Positions 1 through 9,157 of a stretch of DNA of 64,000 nucleotides are shown in pieces. The translations under genes and the position numbers were made by a program. Under the pieces are notes generated by a model. That model had not been told where the DNA came from. It made no database searches and was given only the letters and a program-made list of their open reading frames with translations. The first letter of the stretch is position 1, and every line of letters starts with the position of its first letter. Source of the stretch: Rhizobium freirei PRF 81 (GTDB lineage Bacteria; Pseudomonadota; Alphaproteobacteria; Rhizobiales; Rhizobiaceae); assembly GCF_000359745.1 (NCBI RefSeq), contig NZ_AQHN01000084.1, positions 434,001 through 498,000 of the forward strand, given 5' to 3'.

Positions 1-131
1 ACCGCGTTCGTGACCGCCTGGTTGAGGCGGTGCAGCTCATTGGCCAGCATGCGGATTGCAGCCTGCTGGTCGGTACTCATGGTGAGCGACTGTTCTTCCG
101 CTCTCTCCCGAACGCGTGCTATCGATGGCAT
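1..131 (-). CDS. Small hypothetical protein, C-terminus outside the window
   Basis: The first 43 codons of a minus-strand gene that runs off the left edge. The start ATG is preceded by a strong AGGAGGAG ribosome-binding site. The visible protein begins MPSIARVRERAEEQ and has an acidic, helix-forming continuation with no recognised domain. A second in-window ATG (MSTDQQAA) is possible but has no comparable Shine-Dalgarno sequence. The gene is divergent from the XRE/DUF2083 regulator across about 360 bp. In rhizobia that regulator usually lies near aceA (isocitrate lyase), so this could be the small gene next to aceA; that is inference from remembered gene order, because aceA is not in the window. 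Function unknown. Confidence 0.5.
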   Translation of the reverse strand, partial: MPSIARVRERAEEQSLTMSTDQQAAIRMLANELHRLNQAVTNA

Positions 132-493
132 TTCATTCTCCTCCTCTTGAGCTGGATATTCCTCTGCAGCCGGCTTCAGCCGCGCATGCACTGTTGCTTG
201 GCGTGTGACCGCCGGTTGTCATCGGCGAAACCCTATCGAAACGCCCTGCCACGGCGCTGGAAATCGGTTTGTAAAAATCTGTCATTCAGGTCTCGCTATA
301 CTGTTCGACGCAGTGTCTTGTTGATGCTGTGCGTATGACGAGTTTTACAAGATGTTCGCTTTGATCGCCAGGAAAACCAAAAGATCCCAATAGATAAAAG
401 GGTTATGATGTGCTATTGTTGACAACGGCTGTCAGTAAATTTGTAAAGTTTGTGAAAATCGACTTCCCGTGAATTCTGTAAAAGGAATGACAA
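132..493. promoter_or_regulatory. Divergent promoter region with TTTGTAAA-type elements
   Basis: This 362-bp gap holds no convincing gene; a plus-strand reading frame through its first half has no domain and overlaps the divergent gene. The region is AT-rich near 340-493. It contains TTTGTAAA at 268-275, the reverse-oriented TTTTACAAG at 343-351, and a tandem TTTGTAAAG/TTTGTGAAA at 440-457. These resemble the TTTGCAAA-type boxes known for RamB/ScfR-family regulators, the family of the adjacent downstream gene. They are good candidates for autoregulation and control of the divergent gene. Confidence 0.45.
440..457 (+). promoter_or_regulatory. Candidate ScfR/RamB-type operator (tandem 9-bp repeat)
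   Basis: TTTGTAAAG is followed immediately by TTTGTGAAA, a 9-bp tandem near-repeat placed 37 bp upstream of the regulator start codon. The position would suit autorepression. The similarity to the RamB box is from memory of the family and has not been tested. Confidence 0.4.
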
Positions 494-1906
494 ATGGCTG
501 AGCGTAAGATTTTTGCAGGACCGCGGGTTCGCCGTATCCGGACCGGTCTCGGTCTTACGCAGACGACGATGGCGCAGGCGCTGGACATATCGCCGTCCTA
601 TCTCAATCTCATCGAGCGCAATCAGCGACCGCTGACCGTGCAGCTGCTCTTGAAGTTGTCGGCCGTCTACAAGGTCGATCTCGATGAGCTGCAGGGCGGG
701 CAGGGCGGCAATGCCGGGCAATTGCGGGAAGTCTTCGCCGATCCGCTGCTGGCCGGCGAGATCCCCGGCGATCAGGAATTGATCGAGCTTGCGGAGGCTG
801 CGCCCAATGCGGCGAATGGCATGATCCGGCTCTACCGTGCCTATCGCGAGCAGGCGGCGAGGCTCTCAGATCTTGCCGAGCTTCTGTCCCGTGAGGGCCG
901 GGTTGCGGATGTGGCCGGCCCGCGCCTGCCGCTCGACGAGGTGCATGACCGGCTGCAGGGCAGGGCGAATTTCTTTGCTCGCATCGAGGACGCCGCGGAG
1001 GGTTTTCATACGCGGCTTGCACCGGGTGACGATATCGCCGGCGCCTTGAAGACATGGCTGAAAAGCGAGCACGGCGTTGCCGTTCGTCTGTTGCCGGTGC
1101 GCGTCATGCCCGGCCTGCGCCGGCGTTACGACCGCCATTCGATGCGACTGTTCCTTTCCGAGAGGCTGTCACCCTTCGATCAGCTCCGCGAGATCGCGAC
1201 CGAGGTCTCCCTGCTTGTCATGCGCGAAGAGATTGCCGCCGAACTGGACGCGCTTGCTCTCTCGACGCCGGAAGCCAGGCGGATCGCCCGTTTCGAGCTG
1301 GCGCGCTATGCGTCGCATGCCTTGCTCATGCCCTATGGCGCTTATCTTTCGGCGGCGCAGCGCCTGCATTATGACATTGACGGGCTTGGCGCCCGTTTCG
1401 GTGTTTCCTTCGAGCAGGCCGCCACGCGTCTGACGACGTTGCAGCGTCCGGGCGCTTCCGGCATCGCCTTCTTCCTGATGGAAATCGACAGCGCCGGCCA
1501 CCGTCTGCGCAAGGTCGGGGCACAGGGTTTCCCGCAGGCCCGTTTCGGCGGCGGCTGTCCCAAGCTCAACGTTCACGCCGCCTTTGCCCAGCCGGGGCAG
1601 ATACTGGCCGAAGTGACGGAAATGCCTGATGGCATGGGTTTCTTGACGATATCGCGCACCATTGAAGGCCCGCAGGCGGATTTCGGCGAAAGGGCACGCC
1701 GCACGGCGCTTCTTATCGGTTGCGATCTCGTCCATCGCGACGAGATCGTCTACGGCAAGGCGCTGAGCCCGATGTCCGTGGCGATCGGCCCGGCCTGCCG
1801 CCTGTGCGAGCGCCAGGGCTGCCTGGCGAGAGCCGAGCCGCCGGTCACGCGACCGCTTGGTCTCGATGAAATGGCCGCAGGTCTCAGTGTGTTCGATTTT
1901 CAATGA
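494..1906 (+). CDS. XRE-family regulator with IrrE-like and DUF2083 domains (short-chain acyl-CoA type)
   Basis: A 470-residue cytoplasmic transcription factor. The N-terminus (about 8-62) is an XRE helix-turn-helix. The middle matches the ImmA/IrrE-like segment of this family, and the C-terminal third is DUF2083, with a Cys cluster CxxCxxxxC near residues 435-443. The length and three-part layout fit the RamB/PrpR/ScfR group, which sense acyl-CoA or short-chain fatty acids and control glyoxylate-cycle or propionate genes. The start is supported by AAAGGA 8 nt upstream. The gene is convergent with the ABC exporter and divergent from the truncated small gene. Family assignment is firm; the actual ligand and targets are inferred. 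Confidence 0.85.
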   Translation: MAERKIFAGPRVRRIRTGLGLTQTTMAQALDISPSYLNLIERNQRPLTVQLLLKLSAVYKVDLDELQGGQGGNAGQLREVFADPLLAGEIPGDQELIELAEAAPNAANGMIRLYRAYREQAARLSDLAELLSREGRVADVAGPRLPLDEVHDRLQGRANFFARIEDAAEGFHTRLAPGDDIAGALKTWLKSEHGVAVRLLPVRVMPGLRRRYDRHSMRLFLSERLSPFDQLREIATEVSLLVMREEIAAELDALALSTPEARRIARFELARYASHALLMPYGAYLSAAQRLHYDIDGLGARFGVSFEQAATRLTTLQRPGASGIAFFLMEIDSAGHRLRKVGAQGFPQARFGGGCPKLNVHAAFAQPGQILAEVTEMPDGMGFLTISRTIEGPQADFGERARRTALLIGCDLVHRDEIVYGKALSPMSVAIGPACRLCERQGCLARAEPPVTRPLGLDEMAAGLSVFDFQ

Positions 1907-1981
1907 GGCCGCGCAGTTTTGCTCGGAACTGCTTGATAAATGGCACGGCGTTTCCAGCCCCGCCTGTCGGAGACGGCAGTT

Positions 1982-2002
1982 GCCGAGGCGCGAAGCCTCG
2001 GC
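1982..2002. terminator. Hairpin between convergent genes
   Basis: A perfect 8-bp stem (GCCGAGGC / GCCTCGGC) closes a GCGAA loop. It lies between the convergent ends of the XRE regulator and the ABC exporter. There is no long T-run, so intrinsic termination is only probable; it could serve both strands. Confidence 0.4.
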
Positions 2003-2027
2003 TTGGGGCATCGACCTCCATGGCCAA

Positions 2028-3749
2028 TCAGGCGTAGAGGCCGAATTGTGCGTTGTGAAGCCGGGCATAGGCACCGCGGCGAGCGAGCAGCTCGTCATGC
2101 GATCCCTGCTCGATAATGCCATTGTCGCCCATGACGATGATGCGATCCGCATTGCGTATAGTCGACAGCCGATGTGCGACGATAAGCGTGGTGCGCCCTT
2201 TTGCCAGCTCCGACAGCGCCTGCTGGATCGCATATTCGGTCGCCGTGTCGAGCGCGGAAGTTGCCTCGTCGAGGATGAGGATCGGCGGATCCTTCAGGAA
2301 TATGCGGGCGATCGCAAGACGCTGCTTCTGCCCGCCCGAGAGCTTGACGCCGCGCTCGCCGGTCGGTGTGTCGAGCCCGCCGGGGAGGGAGCGGATAAAC
2401 TCGTCGAGCGAGGCGCGTTCCAGCGCCTTCATGATGTCCTCGTCGGTAGCACCGAGCTTGCCATAGGCAATGTTCTCGCGAATGGTCGAGCCGAACAGGA
2501 AGACATCCTGCTGCACGATGCCGATCTGGCTGCGCAATGAGGCCTGCGTCATGTCGCGGATATCGATGCCGTCGATGGTAATGCTGCCTGACGTCACGTC
2601 ATAGAAGCGCGGCAAGAGCGAGCAGATCGTCGTCTTGCCGGTGCCGGAGGCGCCCACGAAAGCGACAGTCTCGCCGGCGGCGATGGTCAGGGAGAGATCC
2701 TTGAAGATCGAGTCCCGCTCGGAATAGCCGAAGGCGACGCTATCATAGGCGATATCGCCCTTGAGATGATCGACCGCGATCGCATTTGGCCGATCGGCAA
2801 GGTCCGGCTCGGTGTCGATCAGAGACAGGAAGCGTTTGAAGCCGGCGATCCCCTTCGGATAAGTTTCAATGACCGAGGTGATCTTGTCGATCGGCCGGAA
2901 GAACACATTGATGAGCAGCAGGAAGCTGACGAAGCCGCCATAGCTCAGCTCTCCCGAAATCACGAACCAGGTCCCGGCCATCATGATGACGAGCTGCACC
3001 AGGCGCGTGCTGAAATAGCTGAGCGCAATGCCGGCGGTCATATAGGCATAGCCGTCCAGCTTGGTCGTCTTGTAGTCCTCGTTGTCGCTGGCAAACAGCT
3101 GGCTTTCATATCTCTCGTTGGCGAAGGCCTTCACCACCCGGATGCCGCCGACGGTTTCCTGCATGCGCGTGTTGAAGTTGCCGACCTTGCCGAACAGGCT
3201 GCGTGAGTTCAGCGTCATCTTGGAGCCGTAGCGGCTAACGAGCCAGGTCATGAAGGGTACGATAGTCGTCGTCAGCAGCGCGAGCTTCCAATGGACGCTG
3301 AACATCAGCAGGAAGGCACCGACGAAGGTCATGATCGCGATGAACAGATCCTCGGGGCCATGATGCGCAATCTCGCCCACCTCCTCGAGATCCTTGGTGA
3401 CGTGGGTGATCAGGTGACCGGTGCGGTTGTTGTCGAAATAGCGGAAAGAGAGCTTCTGGATATGGTCGAAGGCCTGACGGCGCATGTCGGACTCGATCGA
3501 GATACCGAGCGCATGGCCCCAATAGTTGACGATGGCCGAGAGGCCAGTGTTCATCGCATAGACGACAAGCAGCAGCGCGGCCGTCGCAAAGATCAGACCC
3601 CAGTCGCGGCTCGGCAGCAATTCATCGACGAAAAGCTTGACTGCCAGAGGGAAGCCGAGTTCCAGCAGGCCTGCCAGCACGGCGCAGCCGAAATCGAGGA
3701 AAAACAGCTTTTTATAGCGTGCATAATACGAGAAAAAACGACGAAGCAT
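2028..3749 (-). CDS. ABC exporter, fused permease and ATPase (MsbA/MdlB type)
   Basis: A 573-residue half-transporter. The N-terminal half carries six predicted membrane segments of the type I exporter fold. The C-terminal nucleotide-binding domain has Walker A GASGTGKTT (about 365), signature LSGGQ (about 466), Walker B ILILDEATSALD (about 488) and the H-loop AHRLST. The product should work as a homodimer exporting lipid, peptide or drug; the sequence does not reveal the substrate. The chosen ATG (MLRRFFSYYARYKK) has GGAGGG upstream. An in-frame start 24 codons earlier lacks a ribosome-binding site. It is a single-gene unit, with the next gene upstream on the same strand more than 1 kb away. 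Confidence 0.85.
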   Translation of the reverse strand: MLRRFFSYYARYKKLFFLDFGCAVLAGLLELGFPLAVKLFVDELLPSRDWGLIFATAALLLVVYAMNTGLSAIVNYWGHALGISIESDMRRQAFDHIQKLSFRYFDNNRTGHLITHVTKDLEEVGEIAHHGPEDLFIAIMTFVGAFLLMFSVHWKLALLTTTIVPFMTWLVSRYGSKMTLNSRSLFGKVGNFNTRMQETVGGIRVVKAFANERYESQLFASDNEDYKTTKLDGYAYMTAGIALSYFSTRLVQLVIMMAGTWFVISGELSYGGFVSFLLLINVFFRPIDKITSVIETYPKGIAGFKRFLSLIDTEPDLADRPNAIAVDHLKGDIAYDSVAFGYSERDSIFKDLSLTIAAGETVAFVGASGTGKTTICSLLPRFYDVTSGSITIDGIDIRDMTQASLRSQIGIVQQDVFLFGSTIRENIAYGKLGATDEDIMKALERASLDEFIRSLPGGLDTPTGERGVKLSGGQKQRLAIARIFLKDPPILILDEATSALDTATEYAIQQALSELAKGRTTLIVAHRLSTIRNADRIIVMGDNGIIEQGSHDELLARRGAYARLHNAQFGLYA

Positions 3750-3968
3750 GAATGCCCTCCATGGGCACGGAAGAGGATGTCGGTAGACGAGAATAGGCTG
3801 GACAGCAGCCCCATTCGGCATTGCCGTTCAGCGTCAATTGGTGCTGAAATTTCTCATCTGGCGATCCTCCTGCTTGAGTCGCGCAATTTTTATAATCCAG
3901 GCGTGCATCGGTGTCACCCCCCATTAACGGCGGATGGCCAATGCTATGCCGGGATTTGAATGCCTTCC

Positions 3969-4931
3969 CTATGCTGGGCTTGACGCGTCATACATGCCAA
4001 GGCGTGCGATGACCTCGGCACGCGTCGGCGCCCCCGATCGGCCTCCGAACACCTCGCACTTCATCGCGGCAGCGACGGACGAGAGCTGGATGGCGTCGGC
4101 GGGCATTTTGCCTTCGGCAATGGCAAGAGCGAAGGCGCCGTGGAAGATGTCACCGGCCGCCAGCGTGTCGATGGCCTTGACGGTAATTGTCGGGCTATGC
4201 CGGATGCCGTTGCTCTCATCGTCGAACCAGAAGCTGCCGGCCGCACCCGCTGTCACGCAGATGAAGGCATGGCTGAATCTCTGCTTCAGCAGGCGAGCCA
4301 TCTCAGTGAAATCGTCCGTTCCGGTTAGTCGCTGCGTGGCGGGCTCGGAAAAGACGATATGAGTGGCTTCCGGCGCCAGGCGCTCGATGATGCCGTCCGG
4401 CGCCACGTCGCCGTCGAGGATGGCCGGCTTGCCCATTGCTCTTGCGGTTCGCAGTACTTCCAGCGCCAGTGCCGGCCAGCGGACATCGACCAGCACGGCA
4501 TCGAAAGCAGCCATGTCTTCGGGCGTAAATGCCTTGGCGCTGTGATGCAGCTTCGCATCGTAGAAGGGAACGATCAGTCTTTCGCCGAGGTCATCCACAA
4601 GGATGGTCGAGACGGCGGAGCGGGCATCTTCGACGCGCAGCATGCCGTCCGTGACGATACCGGCATTGCTCAGTTCGCGAAGGATCCGCTCGCCGGTTTC
4701 GTCATCGCCGACGGCACCCCAGAGGCTTGCCCGGCCGCCGAGCCGAGCAACGGCATAGGCTGCGCTCGAGGCCATGCCCTCGGCGATCTGCAGCATGTCG
4801 TAGGGCAGAACCTTGCCCTCGCCGGACGGTAGCGTGCGAACGCGAAACAGCGTGTCGAGAACAGCGGCCCCCACGCAAAGGACATGCCTGGGAGCGCCGG
4901 CCGGCGGATCGAAAACGCAAGGGGAGGTCAA
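3969..4931 (-). CDS. PfkB-family sugar kinase
   Basis: A 320-residue ribokinase-fold kinase that phosphorylates a sugar or sugar-acid in the cytoplasm with ATP. The N-terminal substrate domain has the family GG-type motif (ARLGGRASLWG). The C-terminal anion-hole/catalytic-base motif is DTLAAGD near residue 255, where most family members have DTTGAGD. The start codon overlaps the end of the upstream ATPase gene by 4 bp, so it is the last gene of the CUT1 operon. With a DapA/KDG-aldolase-like enzyme in the same operon, a 2-keto-3-deoxy sugar acid or related sugar is a reasonable substrate guess. The exact substrate is unknown. Confidence 0.8.
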   Translation of the reverse strand: MTSPCVFDPPAGAPRHVLCVGAAVLDTLFRVRTLPSGEGKVLPYDMLQIAEGMASSAAYAVARLGGRASLWGAVGDDETGERILRELSNAGIVTDGMLRVEDARSAVSTILVDDLGERLIVPFYDAKLHHSAKAFTPEDMAAFDAVLVDVRWPALALEVLRTARAMGKPAILDGDVAPDGIIERLAPEATHIVFSEPATQRLTGTDDFTEMARLLKQRFSHAFICVTAGAAGSFWFDDESNGIRHSPTITVKAIDTLAAGDIFHGAFALAIAEGKMPADAIQLSSVAAAMKCEVFGGRSGAPTRAEVIARLGMYDASSPA

Positions 4932-5986
4932 AGCCGTTTTCCGCTCGCCTTGTCGAACAGATGGACGCTGGCCTGGTCGAGCGCAATATCGATCTGGTCA
5001 CCGAAGCGGATGTTCAGACGCTCGCGGAACAGGCAGGAGATCTCCTCGCCGCCGCAATCGAGCTTGGCGTAGATTTCCGATCCTGTGCCTTCGACGATGC
5101 CGACCCGCCCGGAAATGCCGCTCGTCGCGACGCGGATATGTTCGGGCCTTATGCCGTAGACCAGCGGCCTGCCCCCATACTGGGCGATGGATAAGCCTTC
5201 CGGCAGCGGCAGGATAAGACCCTTGTCGCTGCGGAAGACGCCTTCCTCGATCCGGCCGTCGATGAAGTTCATCGAGGGCGAGCCGATGAAGCCGGCAACG
5301 AAGAGATTGGCCGGGCGGTCGTAAAGCTCGAGAGGCGAGCCGACCTGTTCGATAAGGCCACCGTGCAGCACGACGATCTTGTCGGCCATGGTCATCGCCT
5401 CGACCTGGTCGTGGGTGACATAGATCGTCGTCGTGCCGATGCGCTGATGCATGGATTTGATCTCCCCGCGCATCTGCACACGCAGCTTGGCGTCGAGATT
5501 GGACAGCGGCTCGTCGAACAGGAAGACTTGCGGGTCGCGCACCAGCGCCCGTCCCATGGCGACGCGCTGACGCTGACCGCCGGAAAGCTGGCGCGGCAGG
5601 CGGTCAAGCAGATTTTCCAGGCCGAGGATGGCGGCTGCCTTCTGCACCTTGGCGTTAATCTCGGCCGGGCTTGCCTTTTTCAGCTTCAGCGCAAAGCCCA
5701 TGTTTTCCGCGACGGTCATATGCGGGTAGAGCGCATAATTCTGAAACACCATGGCAATGTCGCGATCGCGCGCCGGCAGATGGCTGACTTCGCGGCGGCC
5801 GATGTGGATTTCGCCATCGCTGACTTCTTCGAGCCCGGCGATCATGCGCAGCAGCGTGGACTTGCCGCAGCCGGACGGACCGACGAGGACGACGAATTCG
5901 CCATCGGCGATATCGACGCTGATGTCGTGAATGACTTTCACCTGGCCGTAGCGCTTCTGGATGTTTTGTATGTTTACCGGTGCCAT
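4928..5986 (-). CDS. CUT1 ABC transporter ATP-binding protein (MalK/UgpC type)
   Basis: A 352-residue ATPase that powers uptake through the two permeases encoded just upstream. It has Walker A GPSGCGKST (about 36-44), signature LSGGQRQRV (about 133), Walker B FLFDEPLSNLD (about 153) and a C-terminal TOBE/regulatory domain of about 110 residues, as in MalK and UgpC. The gene lies between permease and PfkB kinase and overlaps the kinase by 4 bp. MalK-type ATPases in rhizobia are often interchangeable between systems, so this subunit does not define the substrate. Confidence 0.9.
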   Translation of the reverse strand: MAPVNIQNIQKRYGQVKVIHDISVDIADGEFVVLVGPSGCGKSTLLRMIAGLEEVSDGEIHIGRREVSHLPARDRDIAMVFQNYALYPHMTVAENMGFALKLKKASPAEINAKVQKAAAILGLENLLDRLPRQLSGGQRQRVAMGRALVRDPQVFLFDEPLSNLDAKLRVQMRGEIKSMHQRIGTTTIYVTHDQVEAMTMADKIVVLHGGLIEQVGSPLELYDRPANLFVAGFIGSPSMNFIDGRIEEGVFRSDKGLILPLPEGLSIAQYGGRPLVYGIRPEHIRVATSGISGRVGIVEGTGSEIYAKLDCGGEEISCLFRERLNIRFGDQIDIALDQASVHLFDKASGKRL

Positions 5987-6017
5987 GAATGTGGTCCTGT
6001 CGGAAAGGTGAGATGCG

Positions 6018-6833
6018 TCATTTGACGGCGCCGGCGGTCAGGCCGGCGATGATCTGTCGTTGTGCGAACATCGTCAGCACAAGAACCGGCAGCGTCACGA
6101 TCAAGGCGGCAGCTGCGAGCGGTCCCCAGCTCACCTGTTCGAAGGAGAGCATATTGTAGACGGCGACGGGCAGCGTACGGGTCTCGCGGCTGGCAAGCAC
6201 GATGCCGAAGACGAAATTGTTCCAGGAGAAGATGACCGAGAGAATGAAGGCAACGACGATGCCGGGCCGCGCGATCGGCAGGGCGACGAGGCGAAAGACC
6301 TGCCACGGCGTCGCGCCATCGATGCTTGCGGCCTCCTCCAGCTCCATCGGGGTCGTTTCGAAATAACCGATCATGATCCAAACGACGATCGGCACGGTGA
6401 CGACGAGATGAATGATGATCTGCGGCCAGAGCGTTCCCAAAAGATTGAGCCATTGGAACAGCAGGAACAACGGAATGAGGAAGGACAGGCCGGGCGTCAT
6501 GCGGGCGATCATGATGACGATCGCGGACTTCTCAGCCTTCAGCCGCGCAATGCCATAGCCTGCCGGCACGCCGATGATGAGGGCAAGCAGGGTAGCCGCA
6601 CCCGTCACCAGGATCGAGTTCCAGAAATACAGGAAGAAATTGTTTTCCTGAAAAACATTGACGTAGTTCGCCCAGGCGATGCGATCCGGAATGAGGATCG
6701 GCGGATAGGCGCCGTTGTCGATCTCGTATTTCAGCGAAAGCGAGATCATCCAGAGGAAAAACAGCACAACGGGCGAAACGATGACCAGGGCCACGAAGAA
6801 CAGGCCGATGCGGTTGAGTGTCGAACGCTTCAT
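6018..6833 (-). CDS. CUT1 ABC permease (MalG/UgpE type)
   Basis: A 271-residue inner-membrane permease with about six predicted transmembrane segments. Its cytoplasmic EAA loop (EEAASIDGATPW...P) contacts the ATPase. It forms the heterodimeric channel with the product of the gene immediately upstream, whose stop is only 1 bp away. The length and N-terminal signal-anchor are typical of the second (MalG-like) CUT1 permease. Confidence 0.88.
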   Translation of the reverse strand: MKRSTLNRIGLFFVALVIVSPVVLFFLWMISLSLKYEIDNGAYPPILIPDRIAWANYVNVFQENNFFLYFWNSILVTGAATLLALIIGVPAGYGIARLKAEKSAIVIMIARMTPGLSFLIPLFLLFQWLNLLGTLWPQIIIHLVVTVPIVVWIMIGYFETTPMELEEAASIDGATPWQVFRLVALPIARPGIVVAFILSVIFSWNNFVFGIVLASRETRTLPVAVYNMLSFEQVSWGPLAAAALIVTLPVLVLTMFAQRQIIAGLTAGAVK

Positions 6834-6834
6834 C

Positions 6835-7767
6835 TCAATGTCCCTCCGCGTCCGTCCATCGCGTGCGCTGCCGCATCATCAGCAGGATGAAGGAGAGCGC
6901 GACGATGAGGATGAAGAACACCACGGCCATGGCCGAGCCATAGCCGATGTCGTAATAGGAGAACGCGGTGTTGTAGAGGTAGATGTTGATCGTCTCGGAT
7001 GCCGTTCCCGGGCCGCCCTGCGTCATCGCATAGATGATGTCGAAGCTCTTGATCGCGTCGATGCCGCGGATGATGACGGCGATCATCAGGAAGGGCATGA
7101 TCATCGGCAGCGTCAGATAGCGGAACTTCTGCCAGGCATTGGCGCCATCGATTTCGGCGCTTTCATAGGGTTCGCGCGGAACGGAGGCGAGGCCGCCGAG
7201 CACGATCAGCATGACCAGCGGCGTCCACTGCCAGACCTCGACGAGGACGAGTGAAGGGATGACGCTGTTTTGGTTGTAGATCCATTCCTGCGGCCCGATG
7301 CCGACCAGCGACAGCAGGTAGTTGAGCACGCCGAGCTGCGGGTGGAACATCATGGTCCAGACGAGGGCGACGGCAACGGGCGTCGCCATCATCGGCATGA
7401 CGAAGACGCCGCGCAAAAAGCCGCGCAGCGGGAAATTGGCATCGAAGATGAGTGCTGCCAGCGTTCCGAAGATCAACGGGCCGACGACGGAGAGCACGGT
7501 ATAGAGAACCGTGTGCCACAGCGATTCCCAGAAGCGCGCGTCGGTCGCCAGCCGGACGTAATTGTCCCAGCCGATGAAGCTCTGCGACTGGCCGAGCGTC
7601 CACTTGTTCACGCTCATCCACAGGGTGAAGACCCAGGGAAAGACGATGACGGCGGCGATGACGATCAGTGCCGGAATGACGAAAGGCCAATAGTTGGGAG
7701 CAAGCCTTTTCGGCCTGCTCCTTCCCTCAGTCGCCGCTCTGGTCTCTTCAATGCTCACGGAGGCCAT
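6835..7767 (-). CDS. CUT1 ABC permease (MalF/UgpA type)
   Basis: A 310-residue inner-membrane permease, the first of the operon's pair. A short polar N-terminus precedes six predicted membrane segments. The EAA loop reads ESAEIDGANAWQKF, and the GGPGTAS segment is typical of UgpA-like proteins. Its start codon shares a base with the stop of the binding-protein gene, indicating translational coupling. Confidence 0.88.
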   Translation of the reverse strand: MASVSIEETRAATEGRSRPKRLAPNYWPFVIPALIVIAAVIVFPWVFTLWMSVNKWTLGQSQSFIGWDNYVRLATDARFWESLWHTVLYTVLSVVGPLIFGTLAALIFDANFPLRGFLRGVFVMPMMATPVAVALVWTMMFHPQLGVLNYLLSLVGIGPQEWIYNQNSVIPSLVLVEVWQWTPLVMLIVLGGLASVPREPYESAEIDGANAWQKFRYLTLPMIMPFLMIAVIIRGIDAIKSFDIIYAMTQGGPGTASETINIYLYNTAFSYYDIGYGSAMAVVFFILIVALSFILLMMRQRTRWTDAEGH

Positions 7768-9098
7768 TATCCCTCGCTTCGCGCCAGCACCGGTGCGAAC
7801 TGTGCCGTTGCCGTCTTGAGTTCGCTTGCCGGATCGGCCCCGCCGATCATATTCGTCAAGCCGACGCCATAGATGTCGCGGAATTCCGTGACCGGGATGA
7901 TGACGGGCAGAGCAAGCTGGGAGACCTTGGCGGAGCCGGCGACGGCATCCAGCCAGGCGGCTGGCATCTTGACGCCCTCGCGAACCTTCTTGTCCTCCAG
8001 AATGGACTGGCGGAAGGGAACGCCGGCGCCGGCCTGCAAGAGACGCGCGCCCATGTCATGCGAGATCGCCCATTGGCAGAAGAGGTAGGCGGCTTCCTTC
8101 TTCTGGCTGGCGGCGGTCACGCCGATGCCGTCGCCGGTGGTGGCTGCTGCCTGGGCATTCGGCCCCTTCGGCATGATGCCGTAGCCGACCTGGCCGACAA
8201 CGCGGGATTTTTCCGGATTTTCGATCGGTGGTGCGAAGCCGACGCCATCGAGCCACATGCCGATCTTGCCCTGCAGGAAGGCCGACTGCGCTTCGGCCCA
8301 GTTGAAGCCGGAAATGCCGGGAGGTGCCGATTTTGTCATCAGGCGCTGATAGAGCTTGGCGGCATCCACCGCTCCCTGAGACTCCGTCTGCAGCTTGCCG
8401 TCGGCGGAAAGCGGCGTTGCGCCATAGCCAAGCATCAAGGTCGTCCAGACCGGCGTGTTGGCATTCTTCAGGCCGCGGGCGACGAAGCCGTAGGTGTTGG
8501 TCGACTTGTCGGTCAGCGCCTCGGCCGCCTTGGCCATGTCCTCGAAGGTTTCCGGATAGGCAAGGCCCTTCTTTTCGAACAGGGTCTTGTTCCAGTAGAC
8601 GATCCAGTAATCGACCGAGAAGGGCAGGGAGCGCATGACGCCTGCCGAGTCCTTGGCGAACTTCAGGCCGGCCTCCGCAAAATCGTTTTCCGTCAGCGAC
8701 GGATCGGTGAGCGACGGATCCTTCATGAAGCCACTGATATCGGCGAGCCAGCCGCCTTTTTCGAACTGGCGCTTTTGAACATGATAGCTCAGATGCACGA
8801 CGTCGAAGCTCGGCTTGCCGGAGCTTAGCTCGATCGTGGTCTTCTGGCGCTGCTGCTGCTCCGGCGTCGCCTCTGCGTTGACCTTGATGCCCGTCAGCGC
8901 TTCGAACTCGCTCAAATATTTGAGGATCGTTTCGCTGCGCGGGCTCTTGACCAGGTTGACTTCGAGCGTCGTGCCGGAAAAGCGCTTCCAGTCGACGGCC
9001 GCCGAAGCGGTGCGGACGCCCAGAAGGCTTGCCGCGCCAAGTGCGGCCGTGCCGGCCATGAAGCCGCGACGTGTCGGATTGAAAAATGACGATGACAT
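7767..9098 (-). CDS. CUT1 extracellular solute-binding protein, Tat-exported
   Basis: A 443-residue periplasmic substrate-binding protein (solute-binding family 1). The N-terminus carries a twin-arginine signal, TRRGFMAGTAALG, ending near ASAA, so the folded protein probably crosses by the Tat route. The mature part has the YWIVYWNKTLFEKKGL segment typical of sugar-binding proteins of this family. AGGAGGAGGAA lies just before the ATG. It precedes the two permease genes and follows a GntR regulator gene, all on the same strand. The ligand cannot be read from sequence. Confidence 0.88.
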   Translation of the reverse strand: MSSSFFNPTRRGFMAGTAALGAASLLGVRTASAAVDWKRFSGTTLEVNLVKSPRSETILKYLSEFEALTGIKVNAEATPEQQQRQKTTIELSSGKPSFDVVHLSYHVQKRQFEKGGWLADISGFMKDPSLTDPSLTENDFAEAGLKFAKDSAGVMRSLPFSVDYWIVYWNKTLFEKKGLAYPETFEDMAKAAEALTDKSTNTYGFVARGLKNANTPVWTTLMLGYGATPLSADGKLQTESQGAVDAAKLYQRLMTKSAPPGISGFNWAEAQSAFLQGKIGMWLDGVGFAPPIENPEKSRVVGQVGYGIMPKGPNAQAAATTGDGIGVTAASQKKEAAYLFCQWAISHDMGARLLQAGAGVPFRQSILEDKKVREGVKMPAAWLDAVAGSAKVSQLALPVIIPVTEFRDIYGVGLTNMIGGADPASELKTATAQFAPVLARSEG

Positions 9099-9157
9099 CC
9101 TGTTCCTCCTCCTTTGGCCGAAAATCTCCTCATTCGCGGCCCGTTATTCAAAGCTAT

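Noticed and set aside
1169..2233. A 354-codon minus-strand open frame across the XRE regulator and the exporter end
   Set aside because: It is antisense to two well-supported genes, has no recognisable domain or ribosome-binding site, and is expected by chance in GC-rich DNA.
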